From Glycomyces paridis (GTDB lineage: Bacteria > Actinomycetota > Actinomycetes > Mycobacteriales > Micromonosporaceae), in contig NZ_STGX01000008.1 of NCBI RefSeq assembly GCF_004912155.1, positions 116,034 through 180,033 of the forward strand: 64,000 nt of DNA, written 5' to 3'. A model generated the notes under the pieces. It was not told the DNA's origin, made no database searches, and saw only the letters and a list, made by a program, of their open reading frames with translations. Both the position numbers and the translations under genes were made by a program. Positions 8,640 through 18,007 of the stretch are shown piece after piece; the stretch's first letter is position 1; every line of letters begins with the position of its first letter.

Positions 8640-9254
8640 TCAGGCGCCGTCGTCGGCGCCGCTCTGGTGGTAGATGGTGATCTGGTTGCGGTCCAAGGTG
8701 AGTCCCTTGGCGAGCTCCCAGCGGGCGCCGTCGCCGAACGCCTCGAAGGAGAGCTTCTGCCCGTCGGGGCCCGCGTAGTCGTGGTAGCGGACGGTGCCCC
8801 GCTCGGCGAGACCGGTGGTGGCCTCGCTCACGTACTTGGCGGTGCCCTTCTCGTCGGAGCGGTACGACACGCCGTCGTGGCTGAGCTCACGCGGACCGGG
8901 CTGGAGGTCGGCGTCGGTGATCTCCTCCCACATGACGACCTCGAGGTCGGGGTCGGCCTCGACCGAGAGCCAGCGCTTGACGCCGGTCCCGGTGTCCAGG
9001 AAGTGCTCCGACCATGCGTAGTCGCCCTCGGTCAGGCGCAGGGTGCCGCGCACGGCGAGGGTCTTGCCGTACAGCTCGACGAGGTCGGAGGCGCGCAGGC
9101 GGCGGGGGTCGCCGCGCAGGACGTCGGTGTCGGCGTCGGCGAACGGGTCGACGGGCCGGTGGGCGGGGGCCGCTTCGCTCTCGCTGCGGTTGCGGCGCCA
9201 CAGCCACCAGCCGATGAGGGCGGCGGCTACGAGGAGGAGGAGGATCCAGATCAT
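8640..9254 (-). CDS. DUF4178 domain protein, membrane-anchored
   Basis: 204 residues, first gene of the five-gene minus-strand cluster. An N-terminal helix (residues 1-20, MIWILLLLVAAALIGWWLW) is followed by a charged linker and a DUF4178 domain (about 60-195: DLVELYGKTLAVRGTLRL, WLSVEADPDLEVVMWEEI, KLSFEAFGDGARWELAKG). Start at the ATG at 9254 with GAAGG 8 bases upstream. In other actinobacteria DUF4178, DUF2617, DUF4247, DUF350 and a spermidine-synthase-like protein recur together (recalled). The cluster's role is undescribed to my knowledge, beyond suggestions of envelope stress or polyamine links. Confidence 0.8.
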   Translation of the reverse strand: MIWILLLLVAAALIGWWLWRRNRSESEAAPAHRPVDPFADADTDVLRGDPRRLRASDLVELYGKTLAVRGTLRLTEGDYAWSEHFLDTGTGVKRWLSVEADPDLEVVMWEEITDADLQPGPRELSHDGVSYRSDEKGTAKYVSEATTGLAERGTVRYHDYAGPDGQKLSFEAFGDGARWELAKGLTLDRNQITIYHQSGADDGA

Positions 9255-9384
9255 GGCGTTGCCTTCGCTTCGGGAGGTGAGGTGCTCGTACGGGACGGGT
9301 CCCTGCGACTCACTGTACCGCCGGGCCGCGGGCCGCGGTGTCACCCGTGCGACCCCTGTGAAACATAGGATCTAGCCTGGAGAC

Positions 9385-9404
9385 GGCTCACGACGAGGTG
9401 AGCC
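9385..9404 (+). promoter_or_regulatory. stem-loop in gdh 5' leader
   Basis: A perfect 7-bp stem (GGCTCAC / GTGAGCC) with a 6-base loop lies between possible -10 boxes TAGGAT (9366-9371) and TAGCCT (9373-9378) and the GTG start at 9432. It may be a leader hairpin or an operator; nothing in the sequence decides which. Confidence 0.4.
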
Positions 9405-9431
9405 GAAGCGATTCGGACTGGAGATCGAGAC

Positions 9432-12400
9432 GTGTTGGCGTTCATCGGCGACGAAGAGTTCCGCGAGACCCTCCCCGACCGGGAGGAACTGCTGACCGAA
9501 GCGGCCGAACTGGCCGGATCCGACGAATCCCTGGCCCGGCTGGTCGACCTCTACTGGAGCCTGGTGTCCGACGACGATCTCGTCGGCCGCAGCGCCCAGC
9601 AGCTCCTGGAGACCACCGCGCACCACCGCCGCATGGCCGAGGTGCGCCGCCCGGGCGAGGTGCGTCTGGAGGTGGACTGCCCCGAGGACGCCGAGGGCCC
9701 CGACGCGGGCGCGTTCACCCGCGTGGACCTCGTCTGCGACGACTCCCCGTTCCTCGTGGACTCCCTCACCGGGCTGTTCAACCAGCACGGCATCGACATC
9801 ACCGTGTTCGTCCACCCCATCGTCCCGGTCCGCCGCGATGATGAGGGGAATCTCACCGAGGCGCCCGCCGAGGCCGGCCGCGCCGAATCGTGGATGCACA
9901 TCGAGACGCAGCGCGTCGCCGACCCCGGCGTCCTCGCGCTCCTCGAAGCCGAGATCCGCACCGTCCTGGCCGACGTGGGCGCCTGCGTCGCCGACTGGCA
10001 GGCCATGCGCGCCAAGGCCCTCGCGATCGCCGAGGACCTCGACGCCCGCGCCTCCGGCGCGAAGGGCCCCGGACTTCCCGTGCCGCCCAAGGACATCGAC
10101 GACACCGTCGAGCTGCTGCGCTGGCTCGCCGACGACAAGTTCACGTTCCTGGGCTTCCGGCAGTACCGCCTCACCGGCGACGGCGCCGACCAGGCCCTCA
10201 CCCCGCTCGCCGACACCGGCCTGGGGCTGCTGCGCCGCGCCCCGGCCCGCCCGCGGCCCATCAACTCGTTCAACGCCGACGCCCGCTCCCAGATCGGCAC
10301 CAGGCGGCTCCTGGTCATCACCAAGTCGAACGCGCGCTCGACCGTCCACCGCACGTCCTTCATGGACTACATCGGCGTGAAGACCTTCGACGCCAACGGC
10401 GAACCCGACGGCGAACTGCGCTTCCTCGGCCTGTTCACCTCCGCGGCCTACCTCTCCAGCGTCACCGAACTGCCCGTGGTCAAGCGGAAGGTGCAGGACG
10501 TGCTCGCCCGCTCCGGCGTCACCCTCTCCTCCCACTCCGGCAAAGACCTCGTCACCGCCCTGGAGACCTACCCGCGCGACGAGCTGTTCCAGGCCCGCAC
10601 CGACGACCTCTACTCGACCGCGATGGGCGTCCTGCGCCTCGCCGGACGCCGCCGCCTGCGCCTGTTCGCCCGCCGCGACGTCTACGGCCGCTTCTACTCC
10701 TGCCTCGTCTACCTGCCCCGCGACCGCTACAACACCGAGAACCGGCTCAAGATCCAGGAGATCCTGCGCCGCCGCCTCGGCGGCGAGGCCGTCGACTACG
10801 ACGCGCGCGTCACCGAATCGGTGCTCGCCCGCCTCCACTTCGTCGTCCGCATCGACCCCTACGCCCCCGCCGGGCCCGTCGACGTCGAGTCCATCCAGGC
10901 CGAACTCGCCGACGCCACCCGATCCTGGGACGCCGACCTCGCCCTCCAGCTCGACCACCACATCGGCGAAGGCCAGGCCCGCACCCTCGCCAAGGCCTAC
11001 GCGCACGCCTACCCGCCCGCGTACAAGGCCGAGCACTCGCCCATCGACGCCGCCAAGGACATCGCCAAACTGGAGATGCTCCGCGAGGCCGGCGACATGG
11101 AGCTCCAGCTGTTCCGCCGCGGCGGCGACGACGCCGACGTCCACTTCAAGGTCTACGCCTACGGCCGCCCCGTCGGCCTCTCCGAAGCGCTCCCCGTGCT
11201 CAAGAACCTCGGAGTGCGCGTCGCCGAGGAACGCCCCTACCACATCAAACGCCCCGACGCGACGATCCACTTGAGCGACTTCGGGATCGAACTGCCCGGC
11301 GAGGCCGCCGAATCGGTCCCGCAGCTGCGCATCCGCTTCGAGAACGCCTTCCGCGCCGCCTGGGCCGGCGAAGCCGAGTCCGACCGCTTCGACGAGCTCG
11401 TCATCACCGCCGAACTCACCTGGCGCCAGGTCGTCGTCCTGCGCGCCCTCGCCAAATACCTGCGCCAGTGCGGTTTCGTGTTCTCCCAGGAGTTCATCGC
11501 CGCCACCCTCGGCGCCCACCCCGACATCGCCGCCGACCTCGTGCACCTCTTCGAAGCCCGCTTCGACCCGCGCGTGGGCGCCGACCGCGACGCCGCCGTC
11601 GCCCGCATCGACCAGACCCTCGCCGAAGGCCTCGCCGCCGTCCCCAGCCTCGACGCCGACCGCATCCTGCGCGCCTTCCTCACCCTCATCCGCTCCACCC
11701 TGCGCACCTCCTACTTCCAGCGCGGCAACGCCGGGCGCCCCAAGGAGTACGTCGCCTTCAAATTCGACGCCAGGGCCATCGACTTCCTGCCCAAGCCCCG
11801 GCCGGTGTACGAAGTGTTCGTGTACTCCCCGCACTTCGAAGGCGTCCACATGCGCTACGGCAAGGTCGCCCGCGGCGGCCTGCGCTGGTCCGACCGCCGC
11901 GAGGACTTCCGCACCGAGATCCTCGGCCTCGTCAAAGCCCAAGAGGTCAAGAACACCGTCATCACGCCCGTCGGCGCCAAAGGCGGCTTCGTCCTCAAAC
12001 GCGACGACCTCACCGACCGCGCCGCACTCCAGGCCGAAGGCGTCGCCCGCTACCGCGAGTTCATCTCCGCCCTCCTCGACATCACCGACAACCGCGACGC
12101 CGACAACAACGTCGTGCCCCCGCCGAACGTCGTCCGCCACGACGGCGACGACCCCTACCTCGTCGTCGCCGCCGACAAGGGCACCGCGACCTTCTCCGAC
12201 ATCGCCAACGGCGTCGCCGCCGAATACGGCTTCTGGCTCGGCGACGCCTTCGCCTCCGGCGGCTCGGTCGGCTACGACCACAAGAAGATGGGCATCACCG
12301 CCCGCGGCGCCTGGGAGTCCGTCAAACGTCACTTCAGAGCCGAAGGCCTCAACACGCAGGCGCAGGACTTCACCGCCGTCGGCATCGGCGACATGGCCGG

Positions 12401-14294
12401 CGACGTCTTCGGCAACGGCATGCTCCTGTCCGAGCACATCCGGCTCGTGGCCGCCTTCAACCACATGCACATCTTCATCGACCCCAACCCCGTCGCCGCC
12501 GCGTCCTTCGCCGAACGCCGCCGCCTGTTCGACCTGCCCCGCTCCACGTGGGCCGACTACGACCCGACCCTCATCTCCGCGGGCGGCGGCGTATGGGAAC
12601 GCACCGCCAAATCCATCCCCGTCTCCGACGAGGTCCGCACCGCACTCGGCATCGACGCCGACGTCAAGGACATCACCCCGCCCGAACTCATCCGCGCGAT
12701 CCTCACCGCGCCGGTCGACCTGCTGTGGAACGGCGGCATCGGCACCTACGTCAAATCCGCGACGCAGTCCCAGGCCGACGCGGGCGACAAGTCCAACGAC
12801 GCCGTCCGCGTCGACGGCGCCGACCTGCGCTGCCGCGTCGTCGGCGAAGGCGGCAACCTCGGCTTCACCCAGCTCGGCCGCATCGAATACGCCCTGACCG
12901 GCGGCCCCGGCGCCGCGGGCGGGCGCATCAACACCGACTTCATCGACAACTCCGCGGGCGTCGACACCTCCGACCACGAGGTCAACATCAAGATCCTCCT
13001 GCGCTCGGCGACCCTCGGCGGCCGCATCGACCCCGCCAGCCGCGACAAGCTCTTCATGGACATGTCCGACGCCGTCGCCCACGCCGTCCTCGCCGACAAC
13101 TACGGCCAGAACATGGCGCTGGCGAATGCCAGGAAGCTCAACGCGCGCCTCCTGCCCGTGCACGTGCGGCTCATGAAGCACCTGGAGAAGACCGTCGGCC
13201 TCGACCGCGAGATCGAGGGCCTGCCCAGCGACAAGCAGCTCAAGGAGCGCGCCGCCACCGGCGCCGCCCTCACCGAGCCCGAACTCGCCGTCCTCCTGTC
13301 GTACGTGAAGATCTGGGCCAAACGCGCCGTGCTCGACTCGGACCTGCCCGACGAGGAGTGGACCGCGCCGGTCCTGCGCGAGTACTTCCCGGCGCCGCTG
13401 CGCGAGACCTACGCCGACCTCATGGCCGACCACCCGCTGCGCCGCGAGATCGTGACCACCGCCGTCGTCGGCGAGGCCGTCAACCGCTGCGGCACCACGT
13501 TCCTGTTCCGCATCGCCGACGAGACCGGCGCGGCCGTCGCCGACGTCATCCGCGCCTTCGTCATCATCCGCGACTCATTCGGCCTGCCCGACCTGTGGCG
13601 GCGCATCGAAGCGCTCGACAACGAGGTCCCGCAGGAAGCCCAGGTCGCCTCCATGCTCGTCATCCGGCGGCTCCTCGACCGGGGCGTGCGCTGGCTCGTG
13701 CAGCACCGGCGCGGGACTCTCGACGTGGCCGCCGAGATCGGGCGCCTGCACCCGGGCCTGGCCGTGCTCCAGCCGCGCCTGCCGGAACTGCTCACCGACT
13801 CCGAGGCGGTCGGGTTCGAGCGGTTCTGCGACCAGCTGGAGGAGCAGGGGATGCCCGACGACGTCGCCCGCGAGGCCTCGGCCCCGATCTTCGGGTTCGG
13901 ACTCGTGGACGTGGTCGAGTGCGCCCGCCTGCTGGAGACCGACCTCGACACGACCGCCGAGGTCTACTACGGCATCGCCGCCCGCGTGCACCTCGACGAG
14001 ATCCTCAACCAGATCTCGGCCCTGCCGCGCACCAACCGCTGGCAGACCCTCGCCCGCTCGGCCCTGCGGTACGACCTGTACGGGGCGATGGCCGGTCTCA
14101 CCTCCGGTGTGCTGCAAGCGAAGCCGGGCACCGACCCGGCCGAGGCGGTGGGCTCGTGGGCCGACCGCAACGCCGCCGAGATCGAACGCATCCACGAGGC
14201 CACGGCCGAGGCCGAGCGCTCGGACGAGAAGCTCGCCGTCCTCTCGGTCGCGCTGCGCCAGATCCGCAGCATGGACACCGACACCGACGAGTAA
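9432..14294 (+). CDS. gdh: NAD-specific glutamate dehydrogenase, 180-kDa type
   Basis: 1620 residues, matching the large bacterial NAD-GDH family (about 1600), which oxidatively deaminates glutamate to 2-oxoglutarate and ammonium. The N-terminal ~700 residues hold the regulatory ACT-like region (DSPFLVDSLTGLFNQHG, then LGFRQYRL). The catalytic domain includes GKVARGGLRWSDRREDFRTE (about 810), VKNTVITPVGAKGGFVLK (about 840), KMGITARGAWESVKRHF (about 951), GIGDMAGDVFGNGMLLS (about 984) and the dinucleotide segment CRVVGEGGNLGFTQLGR. A C-terminal helical region completes it. The start is GTG at 9432; a 177-base divergent spacer with a leader hairpin precedes it. It stands alone. Confidence 0.95.
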   Translation: MLAFIGDEEFRETLPDREELLTEAAELAGSDESLARLVDLYWSLVSDDDLVGRSAQQLLETTAHHRRMAEVRRPGEVRLEVDCPEDAEGPDAGAFTRVDLVCDDSPFLVDSLTGLFNQHGIDITVFVHPIVPVRRDDEGNLTEAPAEAGRAESWMHIETQRVADPGVLALLEAEIRTVLADVGACVADWQAMRAKALAIAEDLDARASGAKGPGLPVPPKDIDDTVELLRWLADDKFTFLGFRQYRLTGDGADQALTPLADTGLGLLRRAPARPRPINSFNADARSQIGTRRLLVITKSNARSTVHRTSFMDYIGVKTFDANGEPDGELRFLGLFTSAAYLSSVTELPVVKRKVQDVLARSGVTLSSHSGKDLVTALETYPRDELFQARTDDLYSTAMGVLRLAGRRRLRLFARRDVYGRFYSCLVYLPRDRYNTENRLKIQEILRRRLGGEAVDYDARVTESVLARLHFVVRIDPYAPAGPVDVESIQAELADATRSWDADLALQLDHHIGEGQARTLAKAYAHAYPPAYKAEHSPIDAAKDIAKLEMLREAGDMELQLFRRGGDDADVHFKVYAYGRPVGLSEALPVLKNLGVRVAEERPYHIKRPDATIHLSDFGIELPGEAAESVPQLRIRFENAFRAAWAGEAESDRFDELVITAELTWRQVVVLRALAKYLRQCGFVFSQEFIAATLGAHPDIAADLVHLFEARFDPRVGADRDAAVARIDQTLAEGLAAVPSLDADRILRAFLTLIRSTLRTSYFQRGNAGRPKEYVAFKFDARAIDFLPKPRPVYEVFVYSPHFEGVHMRYGKVARGGLRWSDRREDFRTEILGLVKAQEVKNTVITPVGAKGGFVLKRDDLTDRAALQAEGVARYREFISALLDITDNRDADNNVVPPPNVVRHDGDDPYLVVAADKGTATFSDIANGVAAEYGFWLGDAFASGGSVGYDHKKMGITARGAWESVKRHFRAEGLNTQAQDFTAVGIGDMAGDVFGNGMLLSEHIRLVAAFNHMHIFIDPNPVAAASFAERRRLFDLPRSTWADYDPTLISAGGGVWERTAKSIPVSDEVRTALGIDADVKDITPPELIRAILTAPVDLLWNGGIGTYVKSATQSQADAGDKSNDAVRVDGADLRCRVVGEGGNLGFTQLGRIEYALTGGPGAAGGRINTDFIDNSAGVDTSDHEVNIKILLRSATLGGRIDPASRDKLFMDMSDAVAHAVLADNYGQNMALANARKLNARLLPVHVRLMKHLEKTVGLDREIEGLPSDKQLKERAATGAALTEPELAVLLSYVKIWAKRAVLDSDLPDEEWTAPVLREYFPAPLRETYADLMADHPLRREIVTTAVVGEAVNRCGTTFLFRIADETGAAVADVIRAFVIIRDSFGLPDLWRRIEALDNEVPQEAQVASMLVIRRLLDRGVRWLVQHRRGTLDVAAEIGRLHPGLAVLQPRLPELLTDSEAVGFERFCDQLEEQGMPDDVAREASAPIFGFGLVDVVECARLLETDLDTTAEVYYGIAARVHLDEILNQISALPRTNRWQTLARSALRYDLYGAMAGLTSGVLQAKPGTDPAEAVGSWADRNAAEIERIHEATAEAERSDEKLAVLSVALRQIRSMDTDTDE

Positions 14295-14303
14295 CGCTCG
14301 CCG

Positions 14304-14324
14304 TACGACGTACGGTGTACGACG
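14304..14324 (+). repeat. three TACGNNG heptamers
   Basis: TACGACG, TACGGTG and TACGACG in perfect 7-base register just after the gdh stop codon. The same TACGNNG register recurs six times at 50227-50268. Confidence 0.6.
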
Positions 14325-14505
14325 TGAAGGGCGGGGCGGTCGCAGGACCGCCCCGCCCCGCTGTGCCCGGCGACCGGCTCGCAGGCGTCCTCCGCCGCTT
14401 CCTCCGCGGGCCTTCCCGCACGCCTGCGCCGGCCTCGATCGCCGGTGGAAGCGTTCGCCTCGCGGGCCCGTGGATAATGTGTGCTCGGAGGAGAAGGAAG
14501 AGCCA

Positions 14506-15675
14506 ATGCCGAAGAGCCATACCCCCGGGGTGCCCAAGCTGCTGCGCGTCCTCAACGACCAGGCCGCGCTGAAGCTCCTGCTTGAGGACGGCCCCCAGAC
14601 CCGCGCGCAGCTCGCCGAGCGCACCTCGATGTCCAAGGTGACCGCCTCCCAGATGATGGAGCGCCTCCAAGGGCGCGGCCTGGTCGAGGTCGTCGGCTCC
14701 AAGTCCGGCGGGCGCGGCCCCAACGCCTCCCTGTACGCGGCCGTCCCGACCTTCACCTACGTCGTCGGCGTCGAAGTCGGGCCCGTGACCACCAAAGGCG
14801 CCTGCGCCGACTTCACCGGCCGCATCGTCGGCCGCGCCGAGATCGACGTGGAAGGCTCCACCGACCCCGTCGCCGTCGTCCGCCGCGTCGTCGCCGACGC
14901 CGTCGCCGACGCGGGCATCGAGATGTCCAAAGTGTCCCGCATCGTGCTCGGCACTCCCGGCGTCATCGACCCCGCCAGCGGCGAGATCGGCTTCTCCTGG
15001 AACCTCCCCGCCTGGCACCGCGGCCTGCGCACCGCCCTCAACCAGGAGTTCGCGCCCACCGTCGCCATCGAGAACGACGTCAACCTCGCCACCATCGCCG
15101 AACAGCGCTCCGGCGGCGCCGGCGGCGCCTCCGACTTCGTGTACGCCTGGTTCGGCGGCGGTCTCGGCCTCGGCGTCATCCTCGGCGGACGCCTCCACCG
15201 CGGCGCCAGCGGCGCCGCCGGTGAGATCGGCTTCCTGCCCGTCCCCGGCGGCGACCTGCCCACCGGCGGCGTCGTCACCCGCCTCTCCAAAGGCTCCTAC
15301 CAGCGCGTCATCGGCGGCGACGCCGTCATCGACATCGGCGCCAAACACGGCGTCGAAGGCGCCGAACCCGAAGACGTCGTCGCCGCCGCGATCGCCGCCG
15401 GCCCCGACGGCACGGCCTGCCTCGAAGAGATCGCGCGCGGCATCGCCCTCGGCATCGTCGCCGTCTGCGTCCTCCTCGACCCCACCGTCGTCGTCCTCGG
15501 CGGCCCCGTCGGCTACGCCGGCGGCCTCGAACTCGCCGGGCGCGTCGCCGCCCAGACCGCCCAGCTCGCCCCCGTCAACCCCAGCGTCGTCGCCGGCGCC
15601 GTCGTCGACGAACCGGTCATGCGCGGCGCCATCCTCCACGCCCTCGACGGCGTGCGCGAAAGCCTCTTCGACTGA
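14506..15675 (+). CDS. ROK-family transcriptional regulator
   Basis: 389 residues. An N-terminal winged helix (about residues 10-70: AALKLLLEDGPQTRAQLAER, SKVTASQMMERLQ) is followed by a ROK sugar-kinase-like fold with VVGVEVGPVTTKG, the Asp of IENDVN and GASGAAGEIGF. The zinc-site signature of ROK kinases is absent: the C-x-C-G-x-x-G-C motif is not found, and the usual His after GEIG is Phe. It therefore looks like a sugar-sensing repressor rather than an active kinase. The start is ATG at 14506 after a strong GGAGGAGAAGGAAG ribosome site; GATAAT at about 14473 may be its -10. No sugar operon adjoins it. Confidence 0.85.
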   Translation: MPKSHTPGVPKLLRVLNDQAALKLLLEDGPQTRAQLAERTSMSKVTASQMMERLQGRGLVEVVGSKSGGRGPNASLYAAVPTFTYVVGVEVGPVTTKGACADFTGRIVGRAEIDVEGSTDPVAVVRRVVADAVADAGIEMSKVSRIVLGTPGVIDPASGEIGFSWNLPAWHRGLRTALNQEFAPTVAIENDVNLATIAEQRSGGAGGASDFVYAWFGGGLGLGVILGGRLHRGASGAAGEIGFLPVPGGDLPTGGVVTRLSKGSYQRVIGGDAVIDIGAKHGVEGAEPEDVVAAAIAAGPDGTACLEEIARGIALGIVAVCVLLDPTVVVLGGPVGYAGGLELAGRVAAQTAQLAPVNPSVVAGAVVDEPVMRGAILHALDGVRESLFD

Positions 15676-15680
15676 CGCGA

Positions 15681-15712
15681 AACGCCGCCACCGCCGAAGC
15701 GGTGGCGGCGTT
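15681..15712. terminator. bidirectional hairpin terminator
   Basis: A perfect 14-bp stem with a CGAA tetraloop, beginning AACGCC and ending GGCGTT, lies between the convergent ROK gene (ends 15675) and the ABC permease (ends 15725). Confidence 0.8.
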
Positions 15713-15724
15713 CTGCGACTCGGA

Positions 15725-16741
15725 TCAGGCCACGTCCCGGCGCTGGAACGACCAGGTCGCCAGCACCGCGAACAGCAGCACCACCCCGCCGAGCAGCAGC
15801 CCCGCCTCAGACGAGGTGATCACCATGATGTCCGGCATCGAACTCGACGTCGTCGCCGACCAGTCGTACAGTTCGATCTTCCCGTTGATCCACGCCATCA
15901 CCCACGTGTACAGCGAGAGCCGGTCGGGGAACGGGACCTTCAGCGCGCCGCCCGCGATCTGCACCAGCAGGTCGCCCACGACCAGGTAACCGGCGATGAC
16001 GCCGCCCGCGATCGCCGTGTGCCGCCCCAGCATCGCCAGCGAAGCGCCCAGCACCGTCATGCCCAGCGTCAGCACCGCCGTGCGACCCAGGACCGCGAGG
16101 TTCTCGTCCCACCAGGGGCCGTCGAGCGTCCCGACCTCGCCGCGCACCGACGCCGTCAGGTACAGCAGGCCGAAGCCCACAGCCAGCAGGCCCACCACCG
16201 ACGCCGCGCACACCAGCGACGCCGCCGCGAGCTTCGAGCCCCACACGCGCATCCGGTTCGGATGCCACACCAGCAGGTTCGACATGCCGCCGCTCGACCA
16301 CTCGGCGCCGATCGCCGAAGAGGACAGCATCATCATGATCAGGCCCGCCACGATCGCGACCCCGATGAGCATGAACACGCCCTCCTCGGAGAAGTCGAAG
16401 GTGTACACCCACAGGAAGTCCGCGGCCGTGAACTGCTGGTTCCCGATGTACATGTCGCACAGTTCCGTGTGCGACATGTCCTCCGACATCGGGTCGTCGG
16501 TCACCCAGAGCCACTCGTCGGACTCGAAGAACTCCTCGTCCGCCAGGCAATCCTCGTACTGGCGGTTGAGCTCGTCGGCCTGCGCCTGCGCCTCGGCCAG
16601 ATCGGACTCCGTGGGGCCCGTGCTGGAGTTGAACCACACCAGCGTGCACAGGACCAGCAGTCCCGCGACCGCCACGATCCCGAAGATCAGCGACAGGCGA
16701 CGGCGCAGGATGCGCCGCAATTCCGCTTTGAACAGGTTCAC
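15725..16741 (-). CDS. ABC-2 type transporter permease
   Basis: 338 residues. A first membrane helix (about 18-38) is followed by a roughly 100-residue acidic extracytoplasmic loop (DELNRQYEDCLADEEFFESDEWLW...), then five more helices. This is the layout of ABC-2 export permeases that work with a stand-alone ATPase. It starts at a GTG whose GTGA overlaps the stop of the upstream ATPase gene by 4 bases, so the two are coupled. Substrate unknown; such pairs in actinobacteria often serve antibiotic or lipid efflux. Confidence 0.8.
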   Translation of the reverse strand: MNLFKAELRRILRRRLSLIFGIVAVAGLLVLCTLVWFNSSTGPTESDLAEAQAQADELNRQYEDCLADEEFFESDEWLWVTDDPMSEDMSHTELCDMYIGNQQFTAADFLWVYTFDFSEEGVFMLIGVAIVAGLIMMMLSSSAIGAEWSSGGMSNLLVWHPNRMRVWGSKLAAASLVCAASVVGLLAVGFGLLYLTASVRGEVGTLDGPWWDENLAVLGRTAVLTLGMTVLGASLAMLGRHTAIAGGVIAGYLVVGDLLVQIAGGALKVPFPDRLSLYTWVMAWINGKIELYDWSATTSSSMPDIMVITSSEAGLLLGGVVLLFAVLATWSFQRRDVA

Positions 16742-17790
16742 CGCTCCGCACCTTCCGCCTCGCCGGACCCGGCCTCGACCGCCACCGGGGCGGGGGCGCC
16801 CACCGGCGCCGCCGCGGGCGGCACCACCGAACCGCCGATCTGGACGGTCTCGCCGGGCACCGGCGCCGTCCCCGTCAACTCCAGGAACACCATTTCCAGG
16901 TTCTTCGTCTCGGTCGTCAACTCCGACAGGTAGATGCCCGCGTCCGCCAGCGTCCGCGTGACCCACGCCGCCTCCGGCGCGCCCTGCACCACCAGGCGCT
17001 CGCGGTCGACCGCGGCCGTCACCGTCGCGTCCGCCGTCGTGAGCGCCTCCACGGCCTCCGGCAGCGAAGCCGCGTCCGGGAAGCGGACGCTCAGGCTCGT
17101 GCCCGAATGGCCCGCGATGATGTCCGCGACCTTCCCGTCCACGATCCGGCGGCCCCGCGAGACGATCGTCATCGCGTCGCACAACTGCTGCACCTCGGAG
17201 AGCAGGTGCGAACTGACCACCACGGTCACGCCCTGCGAATGCGCCAGCCACTGGAGGAGCTCGCGCATGTGGTGGATGCCGGCCGGGTCCAACCCGTTCG
17301 CCGGCTCGTCCAGGATCAGCAGGCGCGGCTGCTTCAGCAGCGCCTGCGCGACCGCGAGGCGCTGGCGCATCCCCAGCGAGTAGCCGCGGACGGCGCCCTT
17401 CGCGGCGTCGCGCAGGCCCACCTGCTCCAGGACCTCCTCGACCCGCGCCTTGGGGACCCCGGCGCTCTCGGCGAGCAGCTGGAGCGTCAGGCGCCCCGAA
17501 TGGTGCTTGAAGAACTGCGGGGACTCCACGACCGCGCCGATCCGGCCGACGACCTGCGGCCGCTGCCGCGGCACCGTCTGGCCGAAGATCCGCATGGTGC
17601 CGCCGTCGACGCGGATGAGGCCCAGCAGGGCCCGCAGCGTCGTGGTCTTGCCCGAGCCGTTCGGGCCCAGGAAACCGTGCACCTGGCCTTCGGCGACCTC
17701 CAGGTCGAGGCCGTCCAATGCGTGGTGCGGCTGCCGGAAGGCCCTCGAATAGGTCTTCCGCAGCCCCGATATCTCGATGATGGGGGGCAT
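16738..17790 (-). CDS. ABC transporter ATP-binding protein
   Basis: 350 residues. Walker A GPNGSGKTT (about residue 42), signature YSLGMRQRLAVA, Walker B LLILDEPANGLDP and switch SSHLL are all intact. A C-terminal extension of about 130 residues (MTIVSRG..., then an Ala/Pro/Val-rich tail) resembles the drug-exporter (DrrA/CcmA-like) subgroup. It forms a two-gene operon with the permease. The start is ATG at 17790; the frame is open upstream to 17871 but without recognisable sequence. Confidence 0.85.
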   Translation of the reverse strand: MPPIIEISGLRKTYSRAFRQPHHALDGLDLEVAEGQVHGFLGPNGSGKTTTLRALLGLIRVDGGTMRIFGQTVPRQRPQVVGRIGAVVESPQFFKHHSGRLTLQLLAESAGVPKARVEEVLEQVGLRDAAKGAVRGYSLGMRQRLAVAQALLKQPRLLILDEPANGLDPAGIHHMRELLQWLAHSQGVTVVVSSHLLSEVQQLCDAMTIVSRGRRIVDGKVADIIAGHSGTSLSVRFPDAASLPEAVEALTTADATVTAAVDRERLVVQGAPEAAWVTRTLADAGIYLSELTTETKNLEMVFLELTGTAPVPGETVQIGGSVVPPAAAPVGAPAPVAVEAGSGEAEGAER

Positions 17791-18007
17791 GTGCTCAATC
17801 CAGGATCGCAGGAAGCGGACGGGGTCGCCCCGTCCGCGCGGGCATCGGCGCCGGCTGCGCTCCGAACCCACTGTTCAGACGCCGCGGGCGGCCGTTGCGT
17901 TGCTCCGGTCGGCGGGCGGGCCGCCGGACGGCGCGTTCGTGTGTCCTACCTTCCGTCGCCCGGGCCGCCCTCGTCCGAATGTCGCGGGCCCGTGGTTTCA
18001 TTGACCC

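Noticed and set aside
9372-13433. Very long open frame antisense to gdh (over 1300 codons), and another in a third frame (9890-14572)
   Set aside because: Shadow frames of a GC-rich gene: low-complexity Gly/Ala/Val or Arg/Pro translations with no domain, while the gdh frame has complete family motifs.
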